Source: CAYNUJ01 sp964573255
GTDB lineage: Bacteria > Bacteroidota > Ignavibacteria > Ignavibacteriales > Melioribacteraceae
Reading direction: 5' to 3'
Length of the DNA: 5,762 nt
Assembly: GCA_964573255.1 (NCBI GenBank)
Contig: CAZNJB010000089.1
Location: 1 to 5,762 of the forward strand
A program made the translations under genes and the position numbers. Of the stretch, positions 4,503 through 5,762 are shown one piece after another. Numbering within the stretch: position 1 is the stretch's first letter; each line of letters starts with the position of its first letter. The notes under the pieces were generated by a model. That model made no database searches and was not told where the DNA came from. It saw nothing but the letters and a program-made list of their open reading frames with translations.

Positions 4503-5351
4503 ATGTCGAACCGGTTCCCCGTGTTAAAGAATATATTGCCTGTAATTGAAACCTTGAAAAGTTATGCTGATGTCCTTTCCTTCATCAAGGGCACATTAAC
4601 TCCCCATCAAAAGAATTGGGAAGAATACAGCTTGAGAGTTTATGCTAAAGGTCTAACTACAACTCCGATTCCTTACGAGACGGAAGATAAAATTGAAGCA
4701 TTGGATCTAAACTTAAATTTTAACGAACACAAACTGAAAATTTTTGCTGGTAAAGTTAGGGACGAGATTGTTTTAGCCGGACAATCGCAAACGGAATTTG
4801 TTGATGAACTAAAAGAAAAGTTAAACAGGTACGGGGTAAAAATTGAAATTCCGTCAGACAAGTTTAACATAGCCGAAAAAAAGGAATATAACAAAGAAGT
4901 CGTTGAATTATACTGGGATGCATTAAGAAGCGTTTATTTTGCATTACTCAGCTTTAAGGGAAGTATTATAGAAGAGACGAGCAACATTAACTTTTGGGCT
5001 CATCATTTTGATCTTGCAATGCTTTGGTTTTCCGGTAATTTAATTGAAGGGCAAGATCCAGAGAATTGGGATTATTCTCGTGAACAAATGAATTTCGGTT
5101 TTTCTGCCGGGGACTCGGAAATTACCGAACCGTACTTTTATATTACTGCTTATCCGTTTCCTGATGAAACGGTAAATTATAATTTGTCCGGTAGTGCATA
5201 TTGGCACACGGAAGGATGGAAAGGTGCAATATTAAAATATAACGATTTAATATTAACCGATGCTCCCTTTAAGCAATTGATAAACTATTTCGATGAAGTA
5301 TTATCTTTGATTTCGGGATTAATGAAAAAACAGAATGTTAACAAATTATAA
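4503..5351 (+). CDS. DUF5996 family protein, function unknown
   Basis: This cytosolic-looking protein of 282 residues has no signal peptide or membrane helix. It matches the DUF5996 pattern as I know it. The features are RVYAKGLTTTPIPY (45-58), DLNLNFNEHKLKI (68-80), YWDALRSVYFALLSFKG (137-153), NFWAHHFDLAMLWFSG (163-178), EPYFYITAYPFP (209-220) and a C-terminal YWHTEGWKGAILKY (233-246). Repeated conserved polar residues (His76, His167, His168, Asp170, Glu209, His235) could form an active or metal site, but no activity is established to my knowledge. The ATG has SD AGAGG with 5-nt spacing. The last 17 bp overlap the next ORF, which suggests co-expression. No clear promoter was found; TATATTTA (4444-4451) matches seven of eight -7 positions but has no TTG at the right distance. 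Family assignment is from memory of the motifs. Confidence 0.8.
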   Translation: MSNRFPVLKNILPVIETLKSYADVLSFIKGTLTPHQKNWEEYSLRVYAKGLTTTPIPYETEDKIEALDLNLNFNEHKLKIFAGKVRDEIVLAGQSQTEFVDELKEKLNRYGVKIEIPSDKFNIAEKKEYNKEVVELYWDALRSVYFALLSFKGSIIEETSNINFWAHHFDLAMLWFSGNLIEGQDPENWDYSREQMNFGFSAGDSEITEPYFYITAYPFPDETVNYNLSGSAYWHTEGWKGAILKYNDLILTDAPFKQLINYFDEVLSLISGLMKKQNVNKL

Positions 5352-5762
5352 ATTAGCCTCAAAAATTATTTGGGTCACTTTGTTGCTGGGAATTTTGCAG
5401 AGTGCTTATTTTTATCCCCAACTTCCTGATATGGTTGCAACGCATTTTAACGCTGCGGGAGATGCTGATGGTTTTTCCACTAAATTATTTTCCGGGCTGA
5501 TGGAAGTTGCTCTTATGTCATTGATGACTTTACTTTTCTGGGGACTGACGAAAATAATGCATAAGATACCCGATGATTTAATTAATCTTCCTAACAAAAA
5601 ATATTGGTTGGCTCCTGAACGAAGAGAATTGACATTAAAAACAGTTAACGGACTAATTCTCTGGCTGGGAGTTACAACAAATATATTTTTAATTCTAATA
5701 TATCAATCGGTTATTCAAGTTAACTTGTCTGGAGATTATAAGTTAGCATTTCCGTTTTATAT
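5335..5762 (+). CDS. DUF1648 domain membrane protein, 3' end outside the window
   Basis: The ORF runs off the window after 142 codons. It has a first membrane helix at about residues 9-27, then YPQLPDMVATHFNAAGDADGF (27-47), the DUF1648 signature (LPxxVPxHFNxxGxxDG type). Helix 2 is at about 53-73, then NLPNKKYWLAPERR (85-98), another motif common in this family, and helix 3 at about 104-124. DUF1648 is also the N-terminal domain of SdpI-like immunity proteins. Whether this copy continues into an SdpI-type C-terminus cannot be seen. The start is well defined: a TGA (5323-5325) closes the frame upstream and 5335 is the first ATG after it. There is no good SD, and the start lies inside the last codons of the DUF5996 gene, so translational coupling is likely. 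An immunity or stress function is only a guess from the family. Confidence 0.85.
   Translation, partial: MLTNYKLASKIIWVTLLLGILQSAYFYPQLPDMVATHFNAAGDADGFSTKLFSGLMEVALMSLMTLLFWGLTKIMHKIPDDLINLPNKKYWLAPERRELTLKTVNGLILWLGVTTNIFLILIYQSVIQVNLSGDYKLAFPFY

Noticed and set aside
4673..4894. 73-codon minus-strand ORF inside the DUF5996 gene
   Set aside because: Antisense shadow; the plus-strand frame carries the family motifs.
5412..5597. 61-codon minus-strand ORF at the right end
   Set aside because: Antisense to the DUF1648 gene, whose plus-strand translation shows membrane helices and the HFN...DG signature.

Overview
The window looks like a piece of an AT-rich chromosome from the Bacteroidota/Chlorobiota/Ignavibacteriota group, most likely an Ignavibacteria-type organism (Melioribacter/Ignavibacterium-like). 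The strongest clue is the C-terminal tail of the secreted glucanase, which carries the YPNPFNPSTTIKYSLP-type type IX secretion (T9SS) sorting domain common in Ignavibacteria. Two promoters fit the Bacteroidota pattern (TTG, about 19-20 nt, TAnnTTTG). Several genes have recognisable Shine-Dalgarno (SD) sequences, which is less typical of Bacteroidia proper. The taxonomic placement is inference.

Layout. Positions 1-160 hold a promoter and a CAU-anticodon tRNA, most likely elongator tRNA-Met. secG (177-542) follows closely, probably on the same transcript, and ends at a clear intrinsic terminator (560-594). A LOG-family Rossmann-fold protein (613-1437, +) converges on rpsU (1515-1715, -), and a bidirectional terminator separates them (1475-1501). 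rpsU has a GTG start, a tandem/extended SD and a good Bacteroidota-type promoter on the minus strand. A 509-bp gap (1716-2224) lies between rpsU and the next gene. It holds the rpsU promoter, a cluster of inverted repeats (1844-1998) and a few tiny ORFs of doubtful status.

The largest gene (2225-4372, +) encodes a secreted multidomain endo-beta-1,3-glucanase. Its order is signal peptide, GH16, Ig-like, CBM6, Kre9/KNH-like beta domain, T9SS sorting domain. After 130 bp comes a two-gene unit: a DUF5996 protein (4503-5351) and, overlapping it by 17 bp, a DUF1648-type membrane protein (5335 onward, cut by the window end).

How the genes relate. SecG belongs to the Sec translocon that would carry the glucanase across the inner membrane before T9SS exports it, but the two are not an operon. 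The left half is housekeeping (tRNA, SecG, bS21, LOG), the middle is polysaccharide degradation, and the right is an uncharacterised gene pair. I found no mobile element, CRISPR array or clear new system. The least explained parts are the structured rpsU-glucanase gap and the DUF5996/DUF1648 pair.
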